The notes beneath the pieces are model-generated. The model was not told the DNA's origin, made no database searches, and saw only the letters and a list, made by a program, of their open reading frames with translations. From Psychrobacter nivimaris (lineage in GTDB: Bacteria > Pseudomonadota > Gammaproteobacteria > Pseudomonadales > Moraxellaceae), in the NCBI RefSeq assembly GCF_009812035.1, contig NZ_VZIZ01000011.1, forward strand, positions 1-64,000: a stretch of 64,000 nucleotides of DNA. Reading direction: 5' to 3'. Below, piece after piece: positions 27,969 through 37,615 of the stretch. Both the position numbers and the translations under genes were made by a program. Position 1 is the stretch's first letter; each line of letters starts with the position of its first letter.

Positions 27969-30830
27969 ATGACTGATAAAAGCACTGACACACCAAGCCA
28001 AGATTACAAAGACACGCTGAACCTTGCGGATACGCCATTTGCGATGCGCGCAAACCTTGCCAAGCGCGAGCCAGATTGGTTGGCTGCTTGGGAAGCGGAT
28101 GACGTGTACGGTAAAATTCGTCAGGCGCGTGCTGGTGCAACCAAGTATATTTTGCACGATGGCCCTCCATACGCCAATGGTCAGATTCACTTGGGTCACG
28201 CAGTCAATAAAGTACTAAAAGACATTATTGTAAAATCAAAAACCTTATCAGGATTTGATGCGCCTTATGTCCCTGGTTGGGATTGTCATGGTCTGCCAAT
28301 CGAACAAAAAGTCGAAGCTAAGGTTGGTAAAGTCGGTCAAAAAGTGTCTGCTACCGAATTCCGTGGTCTATGCCGCGAGTATGCGAGTACTCAGATTGAA
28401 CTGCAAAAAGCAGACTTCAAGCGCTTAGGTGTGTTTGGTGATTGGGACAACCCTTATCTGACCATGAACTTCCATCAAGAAGCCAACATCGTACGTGCGC
28501 TTGCCAAAATCTATGACAATGGTCATGTGACTCGCGGTATGAAGCCGGTCAACTGGTGCTTGGACTGTAGCTCTGCCCTAGCAGAAGCAGAAGTAGAATA
28601 TCAAGACAAAGTCTCTGACGCGATCTATGTCAGTTTTGATGTACTTGGTACAGATAAAGTAGCTGCATTGGCTGAAATAGCGGGCAATATCGCTGCTGTT
28701 ATTTGGACCACCACGCCATGGACACTACCTGCCAACCAAGCTATCTCAGTACATCCTGAGCATAACTATAGCGTGGTCGCTACTAAAAAAGGCAATCTGT
28801 TACTCGCAGCGGATCTTGTCGAAACTGCGTTAAGTGAGCTAAAACTAGAAAATAACGGCATCCTAGCAACTGTATCAGGCAGCGAGCTTGAAGGCCTACA
28901 TGCCCAGCATCCACTAATTGCAGACCGTCAAGTGCCACTCATTTTGGGCGATCATGTAACTACTGATAGTGGTACTGGTCTGGTACATACTGCACCTGGT
29001 CACGGTTTAGACGATTATATCGTTGGTCTAAAATACAACTTACCAGTGGAAAACCCCGTAAGCGGTACGGGCGTTTATTTAGATAGCGCTGCAGTATTTG
29101 CAGGCGAGCACATCTATAAAGCCAATCCAAAAATCATTGCTGCACTACATGAAAATGGTCATCTAATCAGCCATACCAAAATTGAGCATAGCTATCCGCA
29201 TTGCTGGCGTCATAAGTCGCCAATTATTTTCCGTGCTACGCCTCAGTGGTTTATCAATATGGAAACCAAAGGCCTACGTGCTCGCGCGCTTGCTGACATC
29301 CCTACAGTCAACTGGACGCCAGCGTGGGGACAAAATCGTATCGAATCAATGATGACGGGTCGTCCTGATTGGTGTATTTCGCGTCAGCGTACGTGGGGCG
29401 TGCCGATTACTTTCTTTACGCATAAGGAAACAGGCGAGCTGCATCCAAACACCCTTGAGCTAATGGAAACTGCGGCGCAAAAAATCAATGAAGGCGGCGT
29501 AGAAGCGTGGTTTGATGCTAGCTGTGAAGATTTCTTAGGCAGTGAAGCCGCTGACTATGACAAAGCTACCGATACACTAGACGTTTGGTTTGACTCAGGC
29601 ACAACGCATTTTGCGGTACTTGATCAACGTGATGAATTGACCAATCCAGCTGATATGTATCTAGAAGGCTCTGACCAGCATCGCGGCTGGTTCCAGACGT
29701 CACTACTGACGTCAGAAGCGATGTATGAGCGTCCACCGTTTAAGCAAGTACTGACGCATGGCTTTGTGGTCGATGAAAACGGTCGCAAAATGAGTAAGTC
29801 ACTTGGCAACATTATCACCCCGCAAGAAGAGATCAATAAAACAGGCGCGGATATGCTGCGTCTATGGATTGCCTCAAGTGACTATCGTTATGAGATGAGC
29901 GCGGGTAAAACGGTCTTTAAAGGTGCGATCGATATGTATCGCCGTATCCGTAATACCTTACGTTTCTTACTTGCCAATACCGATGACTTCAATCCAGCGA
30001 CTGATAGCATTGATATCAATGAATTGGTTAGCCTTGATAAATTCATCATTGAGCGCGCACAAACCGTACAAGCGCAAATCATTAGCGCTTATGATGCGAT
30101 GGACTTTCACCAAGTCACTCAGCACGTGACAGCGTTTTGCTCGCAAGACTTGGGTAGCTTCTATCTAGATATTATCAAGGATCGTCAGTACACCACGCAG
30201 GCAGATGGTCAGCCTCGTCGCTCTGCGCAGACGGCTATCTACCATATCACTCATGCACTGATTCGCTGGATCACACCGATCTTGTCATTCACGGCGCAAG
30301 AGGCTTGGGAAGTACTGAACCAACGTGAGGCTGATAAAGGCGGCTATGTATTCACTCAAGAGTGGTACGAGTTCCCAGCATTTGAGCTAAGCGCCATCAG
30401 CAATGATGACTGGCAGCGTATTATGTTTGCCAAAGACATGGTAAACAAGCATATCGAAACCGCACGTGGTGAAAAAATTATCAATGCCAACTTGTCTGCC
30501 GACGTGAGCTTATATGCTGACGGTGCTATGCATGAGAGCTTAGCCAAGCTGGGTGAAGAACTGCGCTTTGTATTGATTACTAGTAACGCAGAACTAAAGC
30601 CAATGAGCGAAGCACCTGCTGATAGTATCAAGCAGACAGACGATACGACCGCAGAAAGTACAGATGAAGTTATCGACTTAGTCGTGCAAGTCAGTGCAGC
30701 TACCGGTACTAAGTGCGTACGCTGCTGGCACATCCGTGATGATATCGGCACAGATAGCGCCCATCCTGAGCTATGCGGTCGCTGCGTGACCAATGTCAGT
30801 GGCGATGGCGAGGTGCGCCATTATGCCTAA
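27969..30830 (+). CDS. ileS: Isoleucyl-tRNA synthetase
   Basis: Class I synthetase that charges tRNA-Ile and edits valine. The 953-residue protein has the HIGH-type motif [15 protein letters not shown], the editing domain around [14 protein letters not shown] and [16 protein letters not shown], the [12 protein letters not shown] region, and KMSKSLGN (in [12 protein letters not shown]). The C-terminal zinc finger has CVRCW and CGRCV. The ATG at 27969 begins [20 protein letters not shown], close to relatives; the TTG at 27915 would add 18 unlikely residues. The end overlaps lspA by 8 bases. Confidence 0.96.
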   Translation: MTDKSTDTPSQDYKDTLNLADTPFAMRANLAKREPDWLAAWEADDVYGKIRQARAGATKYILHDGPPYANGQIHLGHAVNKVLKDIIVKSKTLSGFDAPYVPGWDCHGLPIEQKVEAKVGKVGQKVSATEFRGLCREYASTQIELQKADFKRLGVFGDWDNPYLTMNFHQEANIVRALAKIYDNGHVTRGMKPVNWCLDCSSALAEAEVEYQDKVSDAIYVSFDVLGTDKVAALAEIAGNIAAVIWTTTPWTLPANQAISVHPEHNYSVVATKKGNLLLAADLVETALSELKLENNGILATVSGSELEGLHAQHPLIADRQVPLILGDHVTTDSGTGLVHTAPGHGLDDYIVGLKYNLPVENPVSGTGVYLDSAAVFAGEHIYKANPKIIAALHENGHLISHTKIEHSYPHCWRHKSPIIFRATPQWFINMETKGLRARALADIPTVNWTPAWGQNRIESMMTGRPDWCISRQRTWGVPITFFTHKETGELHPNTLELMETAAQKINEGGVEAWFDASCEDFLGSEAADYDKATDTLDVWFDSGTTHFAVLDQRDELTNPADMYLEGSDQHRGWFQTSLLTSEAMYERPPFKQVLTHGFVVDENGRKMSKSLGNIITPQEEINKTGADMLRLWIASSDYRYEMSAGKTVFKGAIDMYRRIRNTLRFLLANTDDFNPATDSIDINELVSLDKFIIERAQTVQAQIISAYDAMDFHQVTQHVTAFCSQDLGSFYLDIIKDRQYTTQADGQPRRSAQTAIYHITHALIRWITPILSFTAQEAWEVLNQREADKGGYVFTQEWYEFPAFELSAISNDDWQRIMFAKDMVNKHIETARGEKIINANLSADVSLYADGAMHESLAKLGEELRFVLITSNAELKPMSEAPADSIKQTDDTTAESTDEVIDLVVQVSAATGTKCVRCWHIRDDIGTDSAHPELCGRCVTNVSGDGEVRHYA

Positions 30831-31467
30831 CCCAACAGATACACCTGATAGCCAGCACAATAAGCCGTCGCAAGCTGAGGTTGATCATTCGCCTCAGCCT
30901 GCTCATGCGACTACAGGTAGCTCGACCACACCTAGAAGTCGATTGACCAAGACACCAAAAATGGTAGCTAACGGTAGTCGTGCTTTTATGTGGTATGCGC
31001 TGGCGCTGATTATCATTGTCATAGATCAGTGGACCAAGTGGCTGGCAGAAACCAAGCTGACCTTTCATGATCCAGTGCCAGTGATCGAGCCATTTCTTAA
31101 TTGGACACTCGCTTATAATTATGGCGCAGCATTTAGCTTTTTGGCAGATGCTGGCGGTTGGCAAAAGTGGTTTTTTTCAGGACTGGCATTACTCATGTCG
31201 CTGTTTTTGATTATCTATTTGCTCAAAGCGCCTCGCAAAGCCACACTACTCTCGCTTGGACTTGCCATGGTATTGGGCGGTGCGCTTGGTAATTTGATTG
31301 ACCGCTTACTACATGGTCATGTGATTGACTTTATCCATGTGCACTATGCCGATGTTTGGCATTATCCGATTTTTAATATTGCAGATATTGGTATTTCTAT
31401 CGGTGTATTATTGATTGTCATTGACATGCTGTTTTTGGAAAAGAAGCGTGAAATGCCACGTTCATAA
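30823..31467 (+). CDS. lspA: Lipoprotein signal peptidase II
   Basis: LspA is the inner-membrane aspartyl protease that cleaves prolipoprotein signal peptides. Four membrane helices follow a polar leader. The catalytic Asp residues lie in [24 protein letters not shown] and [11 protein letters not shown]. At 214 residues it is about 45 longer than the family because of a Thr/Ser/Pro-rich N-terminal tail of about 55 residues. The ATG at 30823 has GAGGT 9 bases upstream and overlaps the ileS stop codon, so translation is probably coupled; the ATG at 30793 has no binding site. A strong terminator follows. Confidence 0.93.
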   Translation: MPNPTDTPDSQHNKPSQAEVDHSPQPAHATTGSSTTPRSRLTKTPKMVANGSRAFMWYALALIIIVIDQWTKWLAETKLTFHDPVPVIEPFLNWTLAYNYGAAFSFLADAGGWQKWFFSGLALLMSLFLIIYLLKAPRKATLLSLGLAMVLGGALGNLIDRLLHGHVIDFIHVHYADVWHYPIFNIADIGISIGVLLIVIDMLFLEKKREMPRS

Positions 31468-31506
31468 CCGTCTATAGCTAGAGATAATAGTTCAATTTAT
31501 AAATTG

Positions 31507-31543
31507 AAAAGGTGGGTTACGCAGTCGTAACCCACCTTTTTTT
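31507..31543 (+). terminator. Intrinsic terminator of ileS-lspA
   Basis: Perfect 11-bp stem GGTGGGTTACG/CGTAACCCACC, a 4-base loop and a T run, 43 bases past lspA. The A run on the left may also serve the opposing CSD-DUF1294 gene. Confidence 0.93.
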
Positions 31544-31612
31544 ATCTGCTATTAAAAACAATTTTTTATATAAACATTGATGTCACCAACTATAGCAGTA
31601 TCTATAATATAG

Positions 31613-32281
31613 TTATAGAAACTCTGTTAATAAATCAGTGACAGTCTCTAAGCCACCACCTGCCAATAAAAACAATAGCCCTGCCATATTGATGACAACG
31701 GTCAAATAATAAGTCACTCGAAACTCAGGCTTTTGTGATTTGTGACGCAGATACGTCTGAGCCAATAGCGCACCTACCCAACCGCCAAGCGCGCTTAGTA
31801 TATGTAATTTAGACTCAGGCGTACGCCAGTCGCCACTTTGCGCAGCAGCTTTGTCTTTGGCATACATGCCATAAGTAATAATCCCTAGCACGACGTACCA
31901 GCCGACCACTAGCCAGCTTAGTTTATCTGTCGCTGCTAATAAAGCTAAGACACCATAAAAAGCCAGTCCAAGAAACGAGCGTTTCTTTTGGCCCGCTTCA
32001 AACTCTGCTTGATGGCTACGTTTCTGATTGCGCTGACGGATCTGATGATTTTTTTGTGCCATTTTTTGCTGTACAAACCCAAGCTCTTGTACTTGCGTGG
32101 CTCGCTTGCGTCCCTCCGCATCTTGTCCAATGCTAAAGACCACTGCCTCACCGATGTTAGGACGGCGCTGAGCCTTAAACTCACTCACATGAAAGAAGAC
32201 AGACTCGCCCGCTTCAGTTTCAATAAAGCCAAACCCTTTATCGTCCTGCCATTTTTTGACAGTGCCTTGTTGTTTATTCAC
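31613..32281 (-). CDS. Cold-shock domain fused to DUF1294 membrane domain
   Basis: 222 residues. The N-terminal cold-shock domain (about 3-68) has the nucleic-acid-binding motifs KGFGFIE and VFFHVSEF. A basic linker with many Lys, Arg and Gln follows, then a membrane part: SFLGLAFYGVLALLAATDKL, VVGWYVVLGIITYGMYA, the DUF1294 signature RTPESKLHILSALGGWVGALLAQ, and a last helix YYLTVVINMAGLLFLLAGG. A membrane-tethered RNA- or DNA-binding protein is inferred; the function is unknown. GAGGTG at 32293-32288 is well placed for GTG at 32281; GTG at 32290 overlaps that site and is less likely. The gene is inverted relative to lspA and fkpB. Confidence 0.85.
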   Translation of the reverse strand: MNKQQGTVKKWQDDKGFGFIETEAGESVFFHVSEFKAQRRPNIGEAVVFSIGQDAEGRKRATQVQELGFVQQKMAQKNHQIRQRNQKRSHQAEFEAGQKKRSFLGLAFYGVLALLAATDKLSWLVVGWYVVLGIITYGMYAKDKAAAQSGDWRTPESKLHILSALGGWVGALLAQTYLRHKSQKPEFRVTYYLTVVINMAGLLFLLAGGGLETVTDLLTEFL

Positions 32282-32456
32282 TACCGACACCTCATATCTT
32301 TTAGAATTGCCAATTATAGTACACCATCTGCGTTACATTATTGACGCTTACATCTGGTCTTAGATGGCTTATTATTTCTTACACTATAATACTGCAATTA
32401 AAAACACTTTAATCAAACGCATTATTTTCTATTCTAGCAACCGATGGCTTTTTATT

Positions 32457-32954
32457 ATGACTCAATCTCAATTTATTAACCCAAACGAAGACACTCGTAT
32501 CGCTTACGGCAGCCTCGTTAAGCTGCACTTTGAAGTTTCACTAGAGAACGGCACCATCATCGACTCAACCTTTAATCGTGATGCACCTGTGTCTTTGACC
32601 ATTGGTGATGAGAGCTTGTTACCTGGTTTTGAGAAAGTACTGATGAACTTGCGCGCCGGTGACACTCGTACCGCACACCTTGAGCCAGAGCAAGCTTTTG
32701 GTGAGTGGAATCCTGAAAACATCCAACATTTTAGCCGTACTCAGTTTGCGCTAGTCGCTGACAATCCAGAAATTGGCATGATGGTTGAGTTCGAAGACAA
32801 AGGGAAAAACACGCTGCCCGGTACGATCAGTGCCATCGATGATGATCAAGTCGAAGTCGACTTTAATCATCCGCTTGCTGGACAAGACGTGTTGTTCAAA
32901 GTAAAAATCTTTAAAGTCACACCGCCTGGTGTCACAGGCATCAAGTTAATGTAG
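32457..32954 (+). CDS. fkpB: FKBP-type peptidyl-prolyl isomerase, SlpA/FkpB type
   Basis: 165 residues. The FKBP fold with an inserted IF domain is visible: YGSLVKLHFEVSLENGTIIDSTF, LPGFEKVLMNLRAGD, AFGEWNPENIQ and DFNHPLAGQDVLFKV, all SlpA hallmarks. It catalyses proline isomerisation and has chaperone activity in the cytosol. The longest frame opens upstream at 32364 but the added residues are unlike the family; the ATG at 32457 gives MTQSQFINPNED. In many gammaproteobacteria fkpB follows lspA and precedes ispH; here one gene interrupts and ispH is missing. Confidence 0.93.
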   Translation: MTQSQFINPNEDTRIAYGSLVKLHFEVSLENGTIIDSTFNRDAPVSLTIGDESLLPGFEKVLMNLRAGDTRTAHLEPEQAFGEWNPENIQHFSRTQFALVADNPEIGMMVEFEDKGKNTLPGTISAIDDDQVEVDFNHPLAGQDVLFKVKIFKVTPPGVTGIKLM

Positions 32955-33054
32955 CCGTTTAAAAACTAACGAAAACTCGTTAAACGTTAACTAAGATAAA
33001 AACTAGCGACGATAAAAATTAATATCGATAAAAACAGCCAAAAGGGAGACTTAT

Positions 33055-34095
33055 ATGCAGTATCAAACGTTACCGCAACTCAATGAAAAAGTATCTAAAA
33101 TTTGTCTAGGCACGATGACGTGGGGACAGCAAAATACTGAGTCCGAAGCACATGAGCAAATGGACATGGCGCTCTCTGAGGGTGTGAACTTTTGGGATAC
33201 CGCCGAGATGTACCCGTCACCACCAGATAAAGACAAACAAGGTGATACCGAGCGCTTTATGGGTACTTGGTTTAACAAGACTAAACAGCGTGACAAAGTT
33301 ATTCTCGCTAGCAAGATATCGCCAATGAACTTTTTGCGTGATGGTCAAACGCGCTTTAATGCCGATCACATCAGCAGCGCTATTGACGGGAATTTGGAAC
33401 GTCTACAAACCGACTATATCGATATCTATCAGCTGCATTGGCCTGAACGCCAAGCGAATTTCTTTGGTCAGCGCGGCTATGATGAAGAGATGGCAGCACA
33501 GTCATTAGACGATTTAACGCCATTTCTAGAGACTATTCAGGCCCTGAATGATGAGATCAAAAAAGGTCGTATTCGTGCTTATGGTTTATCGAATGATACC
33601 GCGTGGGGACTCATGCGCTACCTATGGGAAGCAGATAAAAACGGTCTAATTCCACCACTTACCGTACAAAATCCATATAGCCTATTGAACCGTTTATACG
33701 AAGTCGGTATGGCAGAGATTGCCCATCGTGAAAATGTGGGGCTACTTGCATATTCACCGCTTGGTTTTGGCGTGTTGTCTGGTAAGTATCTTGATGGCAA
33801 ACGTCCAACTGGCGCACGCCTCACAATGTACGATCGTTTTGGACGTTATGTGAATGAGCAAGCCAAATCAGCCACTGAACAATATGCCAAGATAGCTGCT
33901 GATGCAGGTCTGGACATGGCGCAGATGTCATTGGCTTTCGTAAACTCTCGTCACTTTGTCACCAGTAACATCATTGGGGCAACCACGACCGAGCAACTCA
34001 AATCAAACATCGATAGTGTCAATGTGGAGCTAACAGCAGATGTCTTAGAAGCGATTGAAGCGGTGCACACACAGCAGCCTAATCCATCGCCATAG
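33055..34095 (+). CDS. Aldo/keto reductase, Tas-like
   Basis: 346 residues of the aldo/keto reductase superfamily. The catalytic tetrad can be placed: Asp and Tyr in FWDTAEMYPSP, Lys in VILASKIS, and His in IYQLHWPE. The NADPH-binding C-terminal part has SPLGFGVLSGKY and NIIGATTTEQLKSNI. Overall pattern and the NFFGQ insertion resemble E. coli Tas. The physiological substrate is unknown. GGGAG lies 7 bases upstream of the ATG. A shared terminator follows. Confidence 0.92.
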   Translation: MQYQTLPQLNEKVSKICLGTMTWGQQNTESEAHEQMDMALSEGVNFWDTAEMYPSPPDKDKQGDTERFMGTWFNKTKQRDKVILASKISPMNFLRDGQTRFNADHISSAIDGNLERLQTDYIDIYQLHWPERQANFFGQRGYDEEMAAQSLDDLTPFLETIQALNDEIKKGRIRAYGLSNDTAWGLMRYLWEADKNGLIPPLTVQNPYSLLNRLYEVGMAEIAHRENVGLLAYSPLGFGVLSGKYLDGKRPTGARLTMYDRFGRYVNEQAKSATEQYAKIAADAGLDMAQMSLAFVNSRHFVTSNIIGATTTEQLKSNIDSVNVELTADVLEAIEAVHTQQPNPSP

Positions 34096-34174
34096 TTGGT
34101 ATTTTATAGAGACTGGATGTTAATAGAGCCTGCTGGATAAATAAGATTATGCATGCTCTATTAAACTTCCTATA

Positions 34175-34210
34175 AAAAAGGGCGCAAATCGTTTCGATTT
34201 GCGCCCTTTT
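34175..34210. terminator. Bidirectional terminator between aldo/keto reductase and plsC-like genes
   Basis: Inverted repeat AAAAAGGGCGCAAATCG/CGATTTGCGCCCTTTT around a TTT loop, between convergent genes. Confidence 0.92.
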
Positions 34211-34253
34211 ATTAACTGGCTGAGATTAGCTATACTAGCTCAACTCTAAGTAA

Positions 34254-35054
34254 TCATTCTTCAACTGGTGCGCTAAGGACTCTTGAATGTAGATCTGCTA
34301 GCCCTTCATTCATGCGTGCTTGTAATAAATTGGTCAGCTCACTCTTGTTACGACCTTCTGGATCTATAGGCGCAAGTGGCAACACGTAAGCGGTCACGTT
34401 TTTGCTATCGAGCACTTTTTTCATACTTTCTTTCATTGTAAGCTTACCATAGTATGGCAATGCGTCGCTTAGTGTGCCATCTTTATTGACATAAGCGATG
34501 ATGATCGGTCTGATAGGCACATCAGCATCTATGGCTGCTTGCAGCAATGTTCCATGAATGCGCTTTACTTTTTTACCACTAGTGGTCGTCGCCTCAGGGA
34601 AGAAAATAATCGAAAAACCTTTGGCTAAAAAGTCAGCAATCTGCGCCGATACTGAGCTTGCATCACCGGAACCACGCTCGATGAAAAGCGTCCCTGCGGC
34701 ATGAGCAAGTTTGCCAAATACAGGCCATTCACCGATTTCAGCCTTGGATAAAAAGAACGCTGGGCTCACAGTACCAACGACAGGGATATCCATCCATGAC
34801 ACGTGATTCGATACCCACAAGCCATGGAACTGCTCTACAGGTTCCACTTCTACCACTTTTACCCCAAAAGAGCCTGCCATCTTGCGGCAGAATGTCTGGA
34901 TATAGCGTGGTAGGGTTTCGCGTGGTGGCTGCTTAAAGGCACCGATACGCTTCGCCGCGCGTATGCCGCCGACCATAGTCGTGGTCATACCAGCAACCTG
35001 TCTACCTCGGCTCAACTGTCGTCTGAGTGAAAAGCTTGATTTAGCTTGGCTCAT
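34254..35054 (-). CDS. 1-acyl-sn-glycerol-3-phosphate acyltransferase family
   Basis: 266 residues of the PlsC family. The catalytic motif HxxxxD is in VSNHVSWMDIPV, the substrate motif in FIERGSGDASS, and the third motif in IIFFPEATTTSG. The N-terminus is basic with a short hydrophobic stretch, so the enzyme is probably peripheral or single-pass at the inner membrane. It could be the essential PlsC or a paralogue such as OlsA or an LPS-related enzyme. GAGGG lies 5 bases before the ATG at 35054, which is chosen over the ATG at 35066. Confidence 0.9.
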   Translation of the reverse strand: MSQAKSSFSLRRQLSRGRQVAGMTTTMVGGIRAAKRIGAFKQPPRETLPRYIQTFCRKMAGSFGVKVVEVEPVEQFHGLWVSNHVSWMDIPVVGTVSPAFFLSKAEIGEWPVFGKLAHAAGTLFIERGSGDASSVSAQIADFLAKGFSIIFFPEATTTSGKKVKRIHGTLLQAAIDADVPIRPIIIAYVNKDGTLSDALPYYGKLTMKESMKKVLDSKNVTAYVLPLAPIDPEGRNKSELTNLLQARMNEGLADLHSRVLSAPVEE

Positions 35055-35360
35055 CTTCGCCCTCATGATTAAATAACGGGTGTTTAATAGTCAAAAAACG
35101 AGCCCAGTATAACAAAGTTCGCACACTCAGTGATAGCTTGTTCACTCAGTGAGTGCCGACTTTTATACAAACGGGTAATAAAGCAGATTTATAAAAAATT
35201 ATCCGCAGCAAACGCTGTAACATAAAACCATCGCTAATTATGCTAATACGCTTTAATATCAAGTGATAAGACCATATATAGATAATCATATGAACGCTAC
35301 GTCAAAGCTTATTGAGCTGATTATAGCGAGACATTTACTTTATTAAATAGGTGATACTCT
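35055..35360. other. Divergent promoter region plsC-like/hflX
   Basis: 306 bases between back-to-back genes. The clear feature is a pair of identical palindromic boxes listed separately at 35124-35152. No gene is seen. Confidence 0.45.
35124..35152. promoter_or_regulatory. Two CACTCAGTGA boxes, operator-like
   Basis: CACTCAGTGA occurs at 35124-35133 and 35143-35152, 19 bases apart. Its core CACTcAGTG is itself palindromic, and the second copy is extended to TCACTCAGTGA. This looks like a paired operator, about 70-100 bases upstream of the plsC-like gene. The regulator is unknown. Confidence 0.45.
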
Positions 35361-36788
35361 TTGGATTATTTTGAAAGACATGAAGGTGGCGAACGCGCCA
35401 TTTTAGTACATTTAGACATCCGCCAAATTCAAGATCCTGATGATCTTAGTGAATTTGAGCTGTTGGCTGATTCAGCAGGTGCCGATCGTTTGGCATTAGT
35501 CACTGGATCACGCTCGCGCCCTGACGCCAAATACTTCGTTGGTAGCGGAAAAGCAGAAGAAATCGCAGAACTAGTGCGCGAACACGAAGCCGATATCGTA
35601 CTGTTTAACCACAGCCTGTCGCCATCACAAGAGCGTAATATCGAAGCGCTAGTGAAGTGCCGCGTGTTGGATCGTACTGGTTTAATTTTGGATATTTTTG
35701 CCCAGCGTGCCCGTACCTACGAAGGTAAGTTGCAAGTAGAGCTGGCTCAGCTTAATCATCTATCAACGCGTCTGGTACGTGGTTGGACGCATTTGGAACG
35801 TCAGAAAGGTGGTATTGGTCTGCGTGGACCGGGTGAGACTCAGCTTGAGACCGATCGCCGTCTACTACAGACTCGCGTCAATCAGCTAAAGAGCAAACTA
35901 GAAAAAGTCCGTCAGACCCGTGCGCAAGGCCGCGCTCGTCGCCAAAAATCAGACGTACCGACCATCTCATTGGTCGGCTACACCAATGCGGGTAAATCTA
36001 CTTTGTTCAACCGTTTGGTCGATGAAAACATCTACGCTGCTGATAAGCTATTTGCGACGCTAGACCCTACTCTACGCCGTTTAGACTGGCAGGGAGTTGG
36101 TCGTGTCGTCTTAGTCGATACAGTTGGTTTTGTTCGTCATCTACCGCATGAGTTGGTTGAGTCTTTTCATGCAACTCTAGAAGAAACACTAGAAGCAGAT
36201 TTGTTATTGCACGTCATTGATTCTTCTAGCGAAGACATGCACGAGCAGATTCAGGCGGTTAAAGAAGTATTGGCAGAAATCGATAACGATGTACCTGTGC
36301 TCAATGTCTACAACAAGATTGATTTGACTGATGAGCCTGCACATATCGGCTATGCTAGCGAAGGTCAGCCAAACCGCGTCTATGTTTCTTCTAGACAGAA
36401 CCTCGGCATGGAGGAGCTAACGCTTGCCGTACAGCAATTGTTGACAGGTAAACTGACGACGTTTGATTTAACCTTGCCGTATGATGCTGGACAGTTCAAA
36501 AACACTCTATATGAATTGGGTGTTATTGAAGAAGAAAGCTATGACGATACGGGTCGTGAATGTCTGACGATTCGTTTGCCAAGTGACCGTCTAAGACAGC
36601 TACTGGGTCAAGCTAACTTGAAACCTATCGATGTGTTGCCGCTTGCACAAGCAACACTACTGATGCCGGTACTCGAAGAGTTTGAGAAGGTTGACGACGT
36701 TGAAGAGCCGACTATGACAGAGGCTGAGGAAAAAGCATTTGATGAGTTTGATGCATTACACTCAGAAACAGCTGATTCAGAAAAATAA
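35361..36788 (+). CDS. hflX: GTPase HflX
   Basis: HflX is a ribosome-associated GTPase that splits stalled 70S ribosomes, notably under heat stress. The 475-residue protein has the N-terminal HflX domain with KYFVGSGKAEEIAE and FNHSLSPSQERNIE, the glycine-rich linker GGIGLRGPGETQLETDRR, then G1 GYTNAGKSTLFN, G3 DTVGFVRHLPH and G4 NKIDL. The start is TTG with AGGTGA 6-7 bases upstream; no ATG fits before the conserved core. hfq, its usual upstream partner, is not adjacent. A terminator follows about 117 bases after the stop codon. Confidence 0.94.
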   Translation: MDYFERHEGGERAILVHLDIRQIQDPDDLSEFELLADSAGADRLALVTGSRSRPDAKYFVGSGKAEEIAELVREHEADIVLFNHSLSPSQERNIEALVKCRVLDRTGLILDIFAQRARTYEGKLQVELAQLNHLSTRLVRGWTHLERQKGGIGLRGPGETQLETDRRLLQTRVNQLKSKLEKVRQTRAQGRARRQKSDVPTISLVGYTNAGKSTLFNRLVDENIYAADKLFATLDPTLRRLDWQGVGRVVLVDTVGFVRHLPHELVESFHATLEETLEADLLLHVIDSSSEDMHEQIQAVKEVLAEIDNDVPVLNVYNKIDLTDEPAHIGYASEGQPNRVYVSSRQNLGMEELTLAVQQLLTGKLTTFDLTLPYDAGQFKNTLYELGVIEEESYDDTGRECLTIRLPSDRLRQLLGQANLKPIDVLPLAQATLLMPVLEEFEKVDDVEEPTMTEAEEKAFDEFDALHSETADSEK

Positions 36789-36904
36789 TCGTTATTTCTG
36801 TAGAATAATAACTATTGTTAAAGTGAGTCATTTGCGGCAGTAATCGAATGAGTATTTGATTCATACTGTTAGATCATAAACCCTTATATAGTACGTTAAA
36901 ATAG

Positions 36905-36940
36905 AATAGACGATATCCATTGATATCGTCTATTTTTTTT
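36905..36940 (+). terminator. Intrinsic terminator of hflX
   Basis: 13-bp stem AATAGACGATATC/GATATCGTCTATT with a CATT loop and an eight-T run. The rest of the 316-base gap before the LrgA-like gene shows nothing notable. Confidence 0.9.
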
Positions 36941-37104
36941 GGATATGACGAGTCACGGTGCATAGGCTTTATTAGTTGCTCCACTCTCTATATAATCGCC
37001 TGTTATACATTCAACAAATATTGATAGATAGCGTTAATACTTTAAAAGTGAATCATTGCTACTATCAGTATTTATAGCATCATTTTCTACGTTGTATTCT
37101 TGGT

Positions 37105-37599
37105 GTGATCACGCATTTTGTTTTGTACACCATCCATTTATATCTGACTTGGCCAGAATTGCTTATGAAGTCTGCTCACTCTCCCCATCTTCCACTATGG
37201 CTTGCGTTAATTCTAACGTTGACCATGGTTATCGTTGTTCGAGAAACGGCGGTTGTTCTCTGTCAAATGGCAGGCATCGAAAAAGCGGCCAATATTGTCG
37301 GTTTGGTTGCGATGTTTGTTATTTTGATGGCGTGGCGATTGCTTAAAGGGTTGCCGAGTTGGCTCACACAGGCCAGTAATACTTTACTAGTCGATAGTGG
37401 TTTTGCCTTCTTACCCGTTTCTGCTGGTGCAGGCTTGTTGCTATTTGCTCTAGGAGATGAGCTATTGGGTGTGATGATAACGATGATCGTTAGTACGCTC
37501 ATACCACTGTGGGGACTAGCATTATTGGCCAATCGTTGGCTCAATCACGCTGCAAATACTGATAGTACAACTACCACTGAGCAAAAGGGACAGCCGTGA
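37105..37599 (+). CDS. LrgA/CidA-like holin-family membrane protein
   Basis: 164 residues with about four membrane helices: LPLWLALILTLTMVIVV, ANIVGLVAMFVILMAWRLL, the segment FAFLPVSAGAGLLLFAL, and VMITMIVSTLIPLWGLALLA. The FLPVSAGAG stretch before helix 3 matches the FIPagVGv signature of the LrgA/CidA family. In Staphylococcus these proteins modulate murein hydrolase export and cell lysis; relatives with LrgB act in metabolite transport. The pairing with an LrgB homologue 16 bases on supports the call. The frame opens at GTG 37105; the ATG at 37165 is an alternative, and neither has a clear binding site. Confidence 0.75.
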   Translation: MITHFVLYTIHLYLTWPELLMKSAHSPHLPLWLALILTLTMVIVVRETAVVLCQMAGIEKAANIVGLVAMFVILMAWRLLKGLPSWLTQASNTLLVDSGFAFLPVSAGAGLLLFALGDELLGVMITMIVSTLIPLWGLALLANRWLNHAANTDSTTTTEQKGQP

Positions 37600-37615
37600 G
37601 CTGCGGAGAGATATT

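Noticed and set aside
30356..31164. Long minus-strand frames opposite ileS and lspA
   Set aside because: They are antisense shadows of strongly conserved genes with clear motifs; no independent support.
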